This document shows, one piece after another, positions 1-11,200 of a stretch of 64,000 bases of DNA (the first letter of the stretch is position 1; each line of letters opens with the position of its first letter). The stretch is from Nephrocerus scutellatus. Lineage: Eukaryota > Arthropoda > Insecta > Diptera > Pipunculidae. A model generated the notes under the pieces. The model was given only the letters and a program-made list of their open reading frames with translations. It had not been told where the DNA came from and did not search any database. Both the position numbers and the translations under genes were made by a program. The stretch is from contig OX352764.1 in the NCBI GenBank assembly GCA_947095585.1, positions 72,187,536 through 72,251,535 on the forward strand, given 5' to 3'.

Positions 1-64
1 AAATGTTATTTCACTCTAAATACGTAAGCTGATCGAATTCAAAAAATATTCTTTCAAGAGTTTT

Positions 65-250
65 GTTTTGCTGGGTCTTTTCGTCATCCTGTCGAGTAAT
101 CGAAACCTTATACGTCGATCGCCTATGAGTTACAAAGTTACAGTGTCGGTTACAAAACTTTGCAAACACCAAATTACACCATACTCCGGGTACAATTTGC
201 AAGTGAAACCTCAAACTTACATCACGAGAGAAATCTTAACTCTAACCAGC
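65..250. repeat. Dispersed repeat fragment, related to 3785-3925
   Basis: A stretch of short shared words (TCTTTTCGTCATC, GAAACCTTA, TGTCGGTTACAAAACTTT) recurs in the same order, diverged, at about 3785-3925. No coding capacity is recognised. It is probably the edge of an older interspersed repeat that continues beyond the left end of the window. Confidence 0.4.
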
Positions 251-289
251 AAATAGAAAGAGACAAAAATTGATTCGACAGACTTCGGA

Positions 290-2240
290 CATATACTGGT
301 TGAAGAGTCTTGACAGACTATAGTAGGCTTTGTTGGCTTTAAGCAACCGTGCGCGTATTTCTGGTTACATGCTGTTATCGGCTGCTACAGTTAAGCCGAG
401 ATAGTTAAAGGATTGCACTACTTCGAATTCGCGCTCCACTATTATAATTGCGGGACCATATTGGATCTTCTTGTTTTGATTTGTTTTGTTTTGCTCTCAT
501 TTATGTCCATCGCCAGATTTCGGGCCGCGTGCTCGACCTGGATGAAAGCTTCGTGTACAGCTCTTGGGTTTCTACCAACGATGTCAACATCGTCTGCGTA
601 AGCCAGGGGTGGAATCGGCTAAGGCGATAGTTGATAATCAAAATAAATGCTTTTTCTCCACGTAAGGTGATTATCAAATTGACTATCACTTGTTTGCTAT
701 GGTTTGTGGGTGACAGCTACTTAGGTGTCACTTTCACACATTTTATTTAATTTTTTTTGAAAAAGATACCCCTTAGCCAATTCCCCCCCCGGAATCTGAA
801 TGGACTTACAGAGAATTGTTCCTCTCGTCGTTACGTCAGACTCTCGGATCACTTTCTCCGAATACCAGGTTTAAGAGGACGCAGGCCAGTCCACCCCCTT
901 GTCGGAGGCCGTTATGGATGTTGGATTGGCCTGATAGTGGTCCGGATATTTTTACATTGCTTATAACATTGGTTATAGTCAACCTACACAGTCAGGTCAG
1001 TTTATTTCCGTTGCCGAATTCTCTCATGGCTTTATAAAGTTCTACTCTGGCTATGCTATCATAGGCGGCTTTAAAGTCTATAAAAATATGGTGTAGTGAG
1101 TTTTTAAACTCTGGAAATTTTTCTATCACCTGCCTAAGGGTGTAAATCTGATCAGATGTTGATTTGCTTGGGTTGAAGTCAAACTGGTATGGACCAATGA
1201 TGACTTTAGCGGTTGGGGCTATCCTGTCTTGAAGGATAGAGGAGAAAATCTTATACGCGGTCCTCATCAACGTTATACCACGATAATTGCTGCATTTTGT
1301 GATAACTCCCTTCTTATGTATGGGACAAAGGTTGCCTCATCGCCCGTCTTCTGGCATCGCTTTTTCCTCCTATACTTGAACTATTATTTAATGAATTGCT
1401 TGGTGTAATGTGGGGTCTCCTTTTTTAATCAGTTCCGCTGGGACCCCTTATCATCCCGGAGCCTTATTATTTTTGAACCGATTTATCGCTCTGCTAACTT
1501 CGTCTATGCTTGCATAGTATGCTCTTCGGTCTTTGGTGGAGCGTTAGTTAGTTGGCAACGCTGTGTATATTACGTCATACCGCGAACTCTTTGGTAAATC
1601 TTCCGCGCGTTGTGCGGTCCTTGCTCTCTGTACTGTTCTAGTTCACTGACGAGATTCTTCTCCAAGGCTTCTTTCTTTCGCCGGTGAACGGTTTTTTCAT
1701 ATCTTATGAGCTCTTTATATTCATCTTCGCATGCCCGCGTTTAGTCGCTAAATTACATTCCTCATCGAAGAAGTCATTCCGATAAATGGTTAACTCGCAA
1801 ACCTTGTACTCGCACCGACAAAATTATTGCTTGCTGCCATCTCTATGACTCGTTGTCCATTGTTATTAGTGTTCGTGTAAGCTATGGGTGCTAATGTACT
1901 GCCTGAATACTGGCTCCCTACCTAGTTTGGCATTCATATCCCCCAGAAGGATTTTTACGTCATACTGAGGGCAGGTATGGAGTTCCCGTTCGACTGATTC
2001 AAATAATTTTTTTTTTCATCATCTGGGGAGTCCTCTGTAGATGCGTGAACGTTTATGAGGCTTACGTTTTTGAATCTGCCCCTCACGCGAAGGGTGCATA
2101 GCCTTTCATTTATTGCTTTAAAGCCGATAAAGGGGGTTTCTTCTTTTGCTGACTAGAAAGACAGGCGCAGGTGGAGGTTTGATCGCAATGCCACCAGTCA
2201 CAGATATTACGGCCACTTGCAATTCTTATGCATTTTGTGT
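290..2240 (-). pseudogene. Degenerate non-LTR retrotransposon (LINE A): endonuclease plus reverse transcriptase
   Basis: Read on the minus strand this is a decayed LINE. From its 5' side (high coordinates) it shows an APE-type endonuclease stretch at about 2030-2130 (reading like RLCTLRVRGRFKNVSLINVHA), an LLGDMNAKLG motif at 1921-1950, an RT palm motif FIDFKAAYDS at about 1055-1090, the catalytic YADD at about 589-600, and a C-terminal SFNYLGLTV block near 375-420. The frame is broken many times between 1270 and 1930, and no start or 3' tail is visible. In life the protein would nick target DNA and prime reverse transcription there. The clade is not resolved. It is a clearly older and different copy from the RTE element at 11.2-14.0 kb. 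Confidence 0.8.
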
Positions 2241-3440
2241 TATTCCCCTGCTGATGGCTGACCGCCGTTCTCTATTTATTATATTATCTCTATGTTTACA
2301 GCTCTATTAACTTTCAACTAGACTGGTATAATTTAAACTAACTTACTACTTCAGTGAAATACTAGAATATTCACACCCATTTAAATGAACCGCAAAGGTT
2401 ATATACTTAGATAATAGCTGTCTTCCGTTATGCGTTATTTATGTCGTGTTTGGCGCAGGTTCTTTTTTGGCTGTCAAGTTGTTCGTTTTTTTTTGCAAAA
2501 AACCAATCTACGGTAGATCGGATTTCCCCTATAACAGATCTTGATATTTTGGGAGATTTACACCTCTTTTTATTAACTGCAACAACAACACATGCAAAAA
2601 ACAATGTAAACAAAAGATTCTCGGCTTTCGTGTTCGTTTTTTCGAGAAAAAATTTGAGCTCGAGCGCAGATTTCTAAAACAACAAAAAATACGACAGTAG
2701 AAAAGATAAACTTATTCGTAGGAGATAAAAGAAACAAAATATTGAGACTTAAAAGAGAATATCAAAAAGATAAGCAAGAACAAGTGCAGTTTTGTGTAAT
2801 TATCATCTTGTACCTTCGATTTGTTCAACCCTTACCCGAAACCATACCCAAGAGTAAGCCATCAAAGAGACATGGCTTTCGTGGTGAATGCTTTGCAAAT
2901 AGAAACCAAATGATCTCAAATCGTTTGTATTCACTGTTAAACTAATTTTTGGTAAACAATAATTTTGTTCAATGAAAAAAAAGGCAGAACAAAACAGCAC
3001 AAATTTGCGAATTATGTCAGCCCGATGTCAAAAATGACTTCATTTTCTATTAACGGATAGTTTATTTTAGTTTTGACAAAGGTCAAATATAAAAGGTGAA
3101 ATATAAATTAAATAAGAATGGAGCTCGATTTTCTTGAACAAATGGTATTAGAAGTGATTGATAGTGATTCGCAAAGTGGAAATAGTTTTTCAAGTGACAC
3201 AAGAGTCAGCGACGCCGAGTAGAAAGCATGAAATTTGCAATAACAGCTGATTTTGACATTTCTCACAAATCTGTTCTACCTCAAGAGTAGGTGCAGAAAA
3301 ACTGCTCAGAGCTGAGTCATTGAACAAAAAGTAGAACAGTCTCAGACCGAAATTGTTCTCATTGAACACAAAAATCTGATATTTTCCTGCTCTAAACTGT
3401 TGGGAACAACTTCATTGGTTATGTTCACTGGGAAAAAGTG
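2241..3440. other. Non-coding interval with a dispersed repeat at about 2505-2585
   Basis: No gene is recognised. The segment 2505-2585 (containing CTACGGTAGATCGG and TTTTGGGAGATTTA) recurs at 15765-15835, so it belongs to an interspersed repeat. The rest (AT-rich, with CTCAGAGC-type words near 3300) resembles the equally unexplained stretch at 15100-15245. Confidence 0.4.
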
Positions 3441-3441
3441 A

Positions 3442-3735
3442 TGTCGGTGTGGTGTTAAGTCGAAAATTCAAATCGACATCGACACCTATGCCAGTGAACA
3501 ACATGTTGTTATTTTGTGTCAATACTGTCGCAATACAACAACTAATAATCAAATGGCTCATAAGACATCAACACTGGCGACTGTCGTTAAAAATGTTACT
3601 TTCTGTCGACGACAACTTATGTGGTGAACAACAAGTTGTCGTAACATACTGCAACACCAAGTACTCAGTGAACAACAAAATGTCAGAAAAAATAACTTTG
3701 TTGCGCAGTGAACTCACTCATTGAACAAAATTGTT
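3442..3735 (+). repeat. Inverted repeat pair, left member
   Basis: This begins GATGTCGGTGTGGTGTTAAG and runs through GTCGACGACAACTTATGTGGTGAACAA. The same sequence returns in opposite orientation at 5245-5617, ending CACCACACCGACATCAC, and a shorter version lies at 14222-14410. The pair flanks about 1.5 kb that contains one repeat X copy. The outer edges facing away from each other (GATGTCGGTGTGG and CCACACCGACATC) are what the ends of one large inverted-repeat element would look like, but no target duplication was confirmed. Confidence 0.6.
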
Positions 3736-3974
3736 CTTAAATAGTCATCACTGAAATGTCAAAAACAAACTGAGAAATTAGTCTGATAGGTCTCTCTCTT
3801 CGTCATCTTTCTATGTAAAAGAAACCTTACCCGTTGATTGTCGGTGGGTAGCAAAGCTGCAATGTCGGATACATAACTTTTAAAATAAAACGCATACACA
3901 TGTATGGAGAGTTTAAGCAAAATCAGTTTAATTTTAATTAAATTTATATGGAAGCCGGTCAACGGGCTCGATTT

Positions 3975-4312
3975 TTAAATTCTCTACATTAACTTCACTT
4001 GCCCGTGGCTGGCTGGCACACCAAATCTTGTGATCAATTTTTAGCCCACTTCCTATAATTGAAACTTTGCACACATGTGTATTTCCCATGACAAAACTTT
4101 CTATTTGGGGCCCCTCGGGCCGCGTGATCGGGAGTCTCCCATACAAATATTTTACAAAAAGCACCCGATTTTCTTCAAATTCTTTATGCAAGTGTATCTC
4201 CGTTGGAAACACTTTTTTAAACATTTTGGAGTGATCAGGACAAGGGGGCTCCCTTTGCAATTTATGTATCAATGAGAGAATTAACACGAAAAATTTTAAT
4301 TTTTATGGGTTA
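3975..4312 (+). repeat. Repeat X copy (unclassified interspersed family)
   Basis: A member of the most abundant repeat of the window. It starts with AAATTCTCTACATTAACTTC, contains internal units built around CGATTTTnTTCAAA, ACACATGTGTATnTCC, a GATCGGGnCCC-like GC patch and CCCATACAAAT, and ends AGAGAATTnACACGAAAAATTTTAA followed by TTTTATGGGTT. The two ends share an inverted AGAGAATT core. Any translation across it is a by-product. Other copies are listed at 5685, 14460, 15310, 19490, 20255, 37315, 53590 and 55270. Confidence 0.7.
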
Positions 4313-5244
4313 TTTTTTTTATAGAGTGTTGTCTCCGAAGATACACAAGAATTTTGCTTTCGGATAAGGCAGTAAATTGTAGGGATCTAAAATATACAAA
4401 AATATAATACGTACAAGATTGGCGGAAAGCTAGACATTGGACCACCACGGTTTGTTGCGCCAATATTATTATTTTATTTATACTCAAGCATTTGCATTTT
4501 CTAAGCAATATTATACACTGAAATACTCAAACCTATTCACAAACGAATTTCATTCAGTAAAAGTTTTCCACAACAATAACAAATAATTTAATGAGATAGG
4601 TACCTGAATATAAGCACTGCATCGTATTAACAACTTTTAGTGGCCTTGATAAGGTTGCATGTCCAGTTCTTTCTACTAAACATTTTGTTTATGGCTTTAA
4701 TTCCTCAAATCATTCCTCAATTTATTCAAATTAGAAAAATTCTTGACTGCCATCGAATTGTCACATGAGATAGTTTCTTCTTCTTAAATAAACAAATGAT
4801 TTTTTTGTATTTAATACATTTAAGTTTTTGTTCTCTTTATTTACCTCTATTCCGACAAATAAAATAATTGCCAATATCTTCCTTGAATATGTGTAATTTT
4901 TACCTCACTTACTTCAATTATATTTACATATCATTTAAATTTTTTTTGGCGTCCATTATTACACGGTACCTTGCCGGCACCCGGCTTATCATATTTTCGT
5001 TGATAAATTCCAACACTATGTTACTTCAATTTTAATTTTATTGCACTAGTAATACTACATTAACTGCGATTACACCGAACAAATCGCAATATTTACAAAA
5101 AAACGCAATGCAAATGCATCAATGCCAGATTCAATTCAAAAAACATTTTTCGTAGTTCGTATTTCGTAATATTCGTATCGCTTTGTGCTTTGTTCGTGCT
5201 TTGCTTTTTGTATTTGGTATATCCAATCCATAGCACAACAAATA
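4313..5244. other. AT-rich non-coding interval between inverted repeats
   Basis: Nothing coding is recognised. The sequence is AT-rich with homopolymer runs. It forms the middle of the segment bounded by the inverted pair 3442-3735 and 5245-5617, so it may be the non-autonomous interior of that element. Confidence 0.35.
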
Positions 5245-5617
5245 GTGAGTTCACTGCGCAATAAAATGTTACACAAAGTTCCTTTTGTTCAATTTTGTTG
5301 TTCACTGAGGACTTGGTGTTGCAGTACATTACGAGAACTTATTGTTCACCACATAAGTTGTCGTCGACAGAAAGTAAACAGTCAACACTCGCGATTAGTT
5401 GATGTCTTATGAATCATTTGATTATTAGTTGTTGTGTTGTGACAGTATTGACACAAAATAACCAGCAAAACAGCAGGTTTTATTATTCCAAGAAGGAATA
5501 AGATAGTGCAATTGTTGTTGTAATTCCTTATTCCTCGGCAATAAAATACAGCTAACATGTTATAAAATGGTGTCGATGTCGATATGAGTTTTCGACTTAA
5601 CACCACACCGACATCAC
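5245..5617 (-). repeat. Inverted repeat pair, right member, with an extra internal segment
   Basis: The reverse orientation of 3442-3735. Compared with that copy it carries an extra segment at about 5465-5560 (CAGCAAAACAGCAGGTTTT to ATTCCTCGGCAATAAAAT). The same extra segment appears alone or in other copies at 6795-6965, 14222-14330 and, split by a foldback element, at 18150-18785. The extra segment is therefore itself a mobile or recombining module. Confidence 0.6.
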
Positions 5618-5684
5618 TTCTAAGAAAAAGAGTAATATGCTTGATTTACATTTGTGGCGTGCGAGAAGAAATGAGCTCTATATT

Positions 5685-6265
5685 AACTTCGCGTGCCAGT
5701 GGCTGGCGGACTGGCACAAAACCTAATCTTGTAATCAATTTTGAACCCACTTCCTAAACCTCGATTTTATTGAAACGTTGCAGACATGTATATCTCCCAT
5801 GACATGACTTTCTGTTAAAACTTGGGTCTCCTCGGGCTTGGGTTGGGGGCTCCCATACAAATATCAAATGTACCCGATTTTCTTCAAATTTAAATTTTAT
5901 ACGCATGTGTATCTCCGATGGATCACAATTTTGTAATAATCGGGACCCGGGTTCCGAGCCAAACATACTAATTTTGTAAAAAAAAGTAGCCGATTGTGTT
6001 AAAATTTTATACGGAAGTGTATTTAAGACGGACAACACTTTTTGTAAAAATGTGATCAGGACCCGGGGTCCGGTGGCAACCATACAAATTTTATAAAACA
6101 AAGTATATTTATATAAAATATATAATTACTCGATTTTCTTCAAATTTTATACACACATGTGTAAATTTTATTTTAAAAAATGTTACCCGATTTTATTCAA
6201 ACTTTGCACATTGTGTATCAATTAAAGAATTTACACTAAAAAATTTAATTGTTATTTGTTGTTTT
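5685..6265 (+). repeat. Repeat X copy with tandem internal units
   Basis: This is the clearest copy for internal structure. Units starting CGATTTT or CGATTGT begin near 5761, 5876, 5991, 6134 and 6189, giving a spacing of about 115 bp before the last units shorten. Each full unit holds an ACnCATGTGTAT-like palindromic core, a (G)GATCnGGACCCGG patch and ACATAnnAAATTTT. It ends with an AAGAATTTACAC version of the family terminus. Confidence 0.7.
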
Positions 6266-7119
6266 GTATTTTCTCCGAGAAATAATTTATATATATTAGT
6301 CGCCTTTTTTTACACTTGGATAATTTTTGGATTACTCTGAAAGAAAATCAGAACATTTTTTGGGTGCTGTAGTTGTTTGTTAAATTTTATCAATCATGGA
6401 ACATGTCGACTATTGAGGAGCATTTACGTAAGACGTAAAATATCATTTATTTATTAAATCTTCTTTATTTTCGATAAACGTCACTTTAAATGGTGGCACG
6501 AAACCAATTTCCCTGATATTAAAAAAGAGTACAACTGAAAATGTTTTTTATCTAACCGCTAAATATTAGAGAAAAAAGTTATTGGATTTATTGGATAGGT
6601 AATTTATCAATTCTTTCCGATTACTTCGAAATTTAAACGACCAAAATATTCCAAGTTTCAATTTCAGTATGGGTCAGTTTACCATACCCACGAAATCCAC
6701 GAAAACCCTGTTACTTTGACAGCTTAGCAGTGGATTTGGTTTCGGGTATAATATAAGACTATGGAAAAACGCATAATGCTTATTCCGATTGTACAGTTCA
6801 ATAGTTGTATTTAATTGCCGAGGAATAAGGAATTACAACAACAATTGCACTTCCTTCTTTGAAATAAGAAAACCTGCTGTTTTGCTGGTTTTCAAATTCT
6901 AATGCCTTATTCCTCGGCAAATAAAATACGCCTAATGTTATGAAAAACATTATGAACTAAATCACTAAAAACCACTTTTCCTCTTTAGCATCGGGTAAAT
7001 GTTTTATTGTTAATGTCGCACATTTGCTGTAATTCGCGTTACATTTTTTTCTTATTTCATAAATTCAAAATATACACGGCTTGATAAAAAAATGTTTTTT
7101 GAAAGCTGCTTTGCTGTCA
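6266..7119. other. Non-coding interval with one dispersed module (6795-6965)
   Basis: AT-rich, with no gene recognised. The module at 6795-6965 contains AGGAATAAGGAATTACAACA and AAACCTGCTGTTTTGCTGG and matches modules inside the repeats at 5465-5560 and 18150-18785. Words at about 6670-6760 (CCATACCCACGAAA, GGTTTCGGGTATAA) loosely echo 2830-2860. Confidence 0.4.
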
Positions 7120-7379
7120 AAATTTTGAGCGTGGCTTAACGATCATGAGAATGAAAGTCATGTTCAACGAAACAGGTAGATTTTTAGTGAGTTGGAAAGA
7201 GAAAGCTTGATTCCACCGAGAATCCACCGAAAGGCAACTACAAAAAATGACTGTCGGCGCAAGCATGATCGTTCTATACGGCAAAACGACAATATATTGA
7301 CGAACATATAACAAAAACACACAAATGCTTCGTTAAGTGTAAACACAACGTTCATTGGAATGAGTTTCATTCTCACGCC

Positions 7380-7698
7380 TTTGTAGCCACACTCTTAAAC
7401 AATATTCCAATATTCCGGCTTAAAGTTAAGTCTTATTTATACGAATTCGAGCAATTTCTTTATGAAATTTCTTTGCTACGATTCTTCGAACAATTTATTG
7501 AAATATGTAATTCATTTTGTTAAAAATAGTAGGCTTTGTATTATATTATATATTCTAATGAATTATTTGAACGTGTTGCTATGCACACATTGCACACGTA
7601 GTTTTGATTATTTAAATATTTATTTAATCATAATAAACTTTTCTTTTAAAATATAACACGTCTACGTTTCTTTTTGTCATTTATAACTAAAGTTAACA
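7380..7698 (+). mobile_element. Putative 5' LTR tail of Copia-1
   Basis: The stretch just before the primer-binding site is AT-rich and contains an AATAAAC-type polyadenylation signal at about 7633, as expected of R-U5. No 3' LTR survives to define the left boundary, because the element's 3' end is lost near 14222. The start given is only a guess. Confidence 0.35.
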
Positions 7699-7714
7699 GG
7701 TTATGGGCCCAGAG
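7699..7714 (+). promoter_or_regulatory. Primer-binding site of Copia-1 (GGTTATGGGCCCAG type)
   Basis: GGTTATGGGCCCAGAG lies directly upstream of gag. Drosophila copia primes from an internal fragment of initiator tRNA-Met with a very similar site. The same motif is found in Copia-2 at 22735, which supports a functional role rather than chance. Confidence 0.7.
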
Positions 7715-10700
7715 TGTTAGTAATTAAAAGTGAAAAGTGGCGATTTATTTGTGCAACGAAGATTTTGTGCATTTAGTGAGTTTTGCAATACAGTCAGGAC
7801 ATTACGATATATTGTGAAATACAAAATGATGAATTCGACTTCAAACGTCTTTGCAACGAAGATTTTGCAATTTGATGGTTCCAATTATAATAATTGGCAA
7901 TATCGGCTGAAGATTTTGTAGGACAAAGAAGAATTAACAAAATATATTGAAAATTCATTGACCGATCTTATTAATAATGAAACAGACATTGAAAAACATC
8001 CAAAAATGCGGAAAGAAGAAAAATCGTGTATTTCATTTATTGTTTAAAGTATTCATGATAGTCAGCTTGAATATGTGAAAGACCAAACGACGGCAAAGGG
8101 CATGATTGATAATTTGAAACAAGTTTTCGAACGAAAAAGCATTGCTGGTCAATTGTTACTACGCAAGCAATTGTTAACATTGAAATACGACGAGAAGGAC
8201 AGTGTAAAGGAACATTTTCTTCAGTTCGATAAACGAGTTCGTGAACTAAAATCGATTGGTGCTACAATGGAAGAAATGGATATTATTTGTCATTTGATTT
8301 TGACTTTGCCGAAATGTTTCGATAATTTGGTTACTACATTAGAAACAATGAATGCAAAAGATTTATCATTGGAATTTGTCAAAGCGCGTTTACTAGATGA
8401 ATATGGTAAGCGGTATAGACGAAATGACGAACGTGGAAGTTCGAATAAGGCAACTGCGATGCATACGAAATCTGGAATTATTTGTCATCATTGTGGTAAG
8501 CCTGGACATAAAAAAGCACAATGTTTTAAATTAAAAGGTACTTCGATAAAACAAAAATCGAATAAGTTTGGCAGTGCAAATAATACGTCCAGTTCAAATG
8601 GAAAAGATGGTGAATCATCACTTTTGTGTGCAGCTGTCGACGATGGTGAAATTCAAGTAGGCGATGATGAGTTATGTTTGAACGTGTCATCGCATGCGCA
8701 TAAAGCGACGCAACTTGGTGAAATCCGATTTGTTCTGGATTCTGGCGCAACGGAACATATGGTTAATGAGAAATCGTATTTCAATAAATTGGCTAATATT
8801 GAATATGTGAAAATTAATGTCGCAAAGAAAGATCAAAAATTGGTTGCAACACAACATGGTGAAATTAATGTTTTATCTTTTTATATGGGCGAATCGAAAT
8901 CTCGCACTATCAAAGAAGTTTTGCATGTACGTGATTTAAAATGCAATTTGATGTCAATTCGTGTTTTAACCAAAAGAGGTTTCAAGGTTGTGTTTGAAGG
9001 GGATATGGCGTACATTATTTTCAAAGGTGAAATACAATTTGTTGGACAAGTGAATGGAAAATTATATGAAGTTAATTTTCAAGTTCAACCGAATGTGTTT
9101 GCCGGTGTAGCCAATGGAAATGATTTGAATAAATTATCTCAGGATCTATGGCATTTCCGCTTGGGGCATTTGAATGTATTCTTGGGCTTGGGATGGATCG
9201 AGATATTTCGTCGCATTTACGGATGATTATTCCCGAGCATCAACAATATTTTTCATTAAAAAGAAAAGTGAAGTTTATGATAAATTCAAACAATATGTAT
9301 CAATGGTTGAATCATTACATGGTTGCAAAGTTGCAAAATTGAAAGTGGATAATGACGGTGAATACACATCAAGGGAATTTAAGGGATTCTGCGCGAACAA
9401 AGGTATACCGTTGCATATAATCCTGAAATGAATGCTGTAGTTGAAAGATTAAATCGAACATTGCAAGAGAAGGCATTGGGTATGTTGACATCGAGTGGTA
9501 TGGATCGGCGTTTTTGGAATGAAGCAGTTTTGGCTGCAAATTATATTAAAAATCGATCACCAACGGCAGCATATGGTAAACAGTTTATTACCAAAACACC
9601 GGCTGAAATTTGGTTTGGTTCAAAGCCAGATTTGTCACATATTAAAATATTTGGTTCGATTTGCTACAATTATATCCCGACTGAAAATCGCAAGAAATTT
9701 CAATCGAAGTCAACGAAATGTTTGTTTCTCGGATATGCAGCATCGCATGGTTCCTATCGTTTATGGAATTTGGAAAGCAACAAATTAATTATTGGTCGTA
9801 ATGTTGTTTTTGACGAGAAATCTGTGTTGAATCGAAACAAAATGGTGGTTATAAATTCAGAGGCGGAAGCTGACGCTGAGGATGGTGACTTATTTTCCTT
9901 AAATGAGTCAAAGACCAGTGAGCAATTCTCTGATGCTGATGATAGATCTTTTAACCACAGTACAAACTTGGATGATACCGGTGACATCGAAGATAATGTC
10001 CACAGTACTAAGAATAGTGCTGGTAACTCCAAAGATAATGTCCACAGTACTAATGAGGAAGAATTTGTTCAAAATGATCCGATTTCGATTGCTGATGCTA
10101 AACAACGTGATGATTGGCTAATGTGGAAAAATGCCATCAATGATGAATACACATCTTTCATGAATAACACTACTTGGGATTTGTGTGAATTGCCTCCAGG
10201 AAGAAAGGCAATTACTTGCAAATGGGTTTTTAAGTTGAAATATAAAGCTAATGGTGATTTCGACAAATACAAGGCAAGATTGGTTGCCCGTGGATTCAGT
10301 CAAGAAAAAGGGTTTGATTACGAGACGTATTCTCCCACAGCTAAATTAACAACATTTAGAATTTTATTGGCAGTTGCAGTGCATCATGGATATTTGGTAC
10401 ATCTAATAGATGTCAAATGCGCATTTCTAAATGGTTTCCTGAATGAAGAAATTTACATGCAACAGCCAGATGGTATGGCTTGAAACAAGCATCCAGAATG
10501 TGAAATGATCGTTTTAATGAATTTATTGTCAAACGTGGATTCAAACGGTGTTTATCGGATCAATGTTTATACATTAAAAATGAAAATGGTATTATTTGTT
10601 ACATATTACTGTATGTCGATGATTTATTGATAATATCGAATGATTTGGATGGAATAAAAATCATTAAGGAATTTTTGTCAAAGGAATTTGAATTGACAGA

Positions 10701-11176
10701 TATTGGCGAAGCCAATCAGCAATTAATCAAACAAATTATTTGAAAAGTTTGGTGAATAAATTCAACATGGCTGATTGCAAAGGAATTGCTACTCCGATGG
10801 AAACGAATATTGATTTGATTAAGGACACCAAAGTTGATTGTGATGATGTTCCGTATCGTGAACTGATTGGCTGTTTAACATATGCGACAATTACTACGAG
10901 ACCTGATTTGTGCGCATCAACAAATTATTTTAGCCGATTTCAAAGTTGTTTCAAGAAGCAACACTTTATTCATGCAAAGAGAGTTCTTCGATACATTCAA
11001 ACAACATTAAATTTAAAAATGGTTTATGAGAAGCATGGGAATGCTGAACCATTGGTTGGATATACTGACTCGGACTGGGCAGGTGACAAAAATGATCTAA
11101 AGTCAATATCCGGTTATGTGTTCAAAGTATTTGGTAATACGGTGAGCTGGGCATCAGAAGGCGAGCGAGGCAGAAT

Positions 11177-11186
11177 ACATATCATT
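11177..11186. repeat. Target-site duplication, left copy (ACATATCATT)
   Basis: Ten bases at the left edge of the RTE insertion are repeated exactly at 13994-14003. Removing one copy and the intervening 2.8 kb restores a continuous Copia RNase H reading frame across the site, which confirms the boundary. Confidence 0.92.
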
Positions 11187-11200
11187 TCTTTCTTCTTTCT

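Noticed and set aside
2428..2677. Opposed 60-80-codon frames at 2.4-2.7 kb
   Set aside because: They coincide with a dispersed non-coding repeat also found at 15765-15835, and the second copy is not open in the same way.
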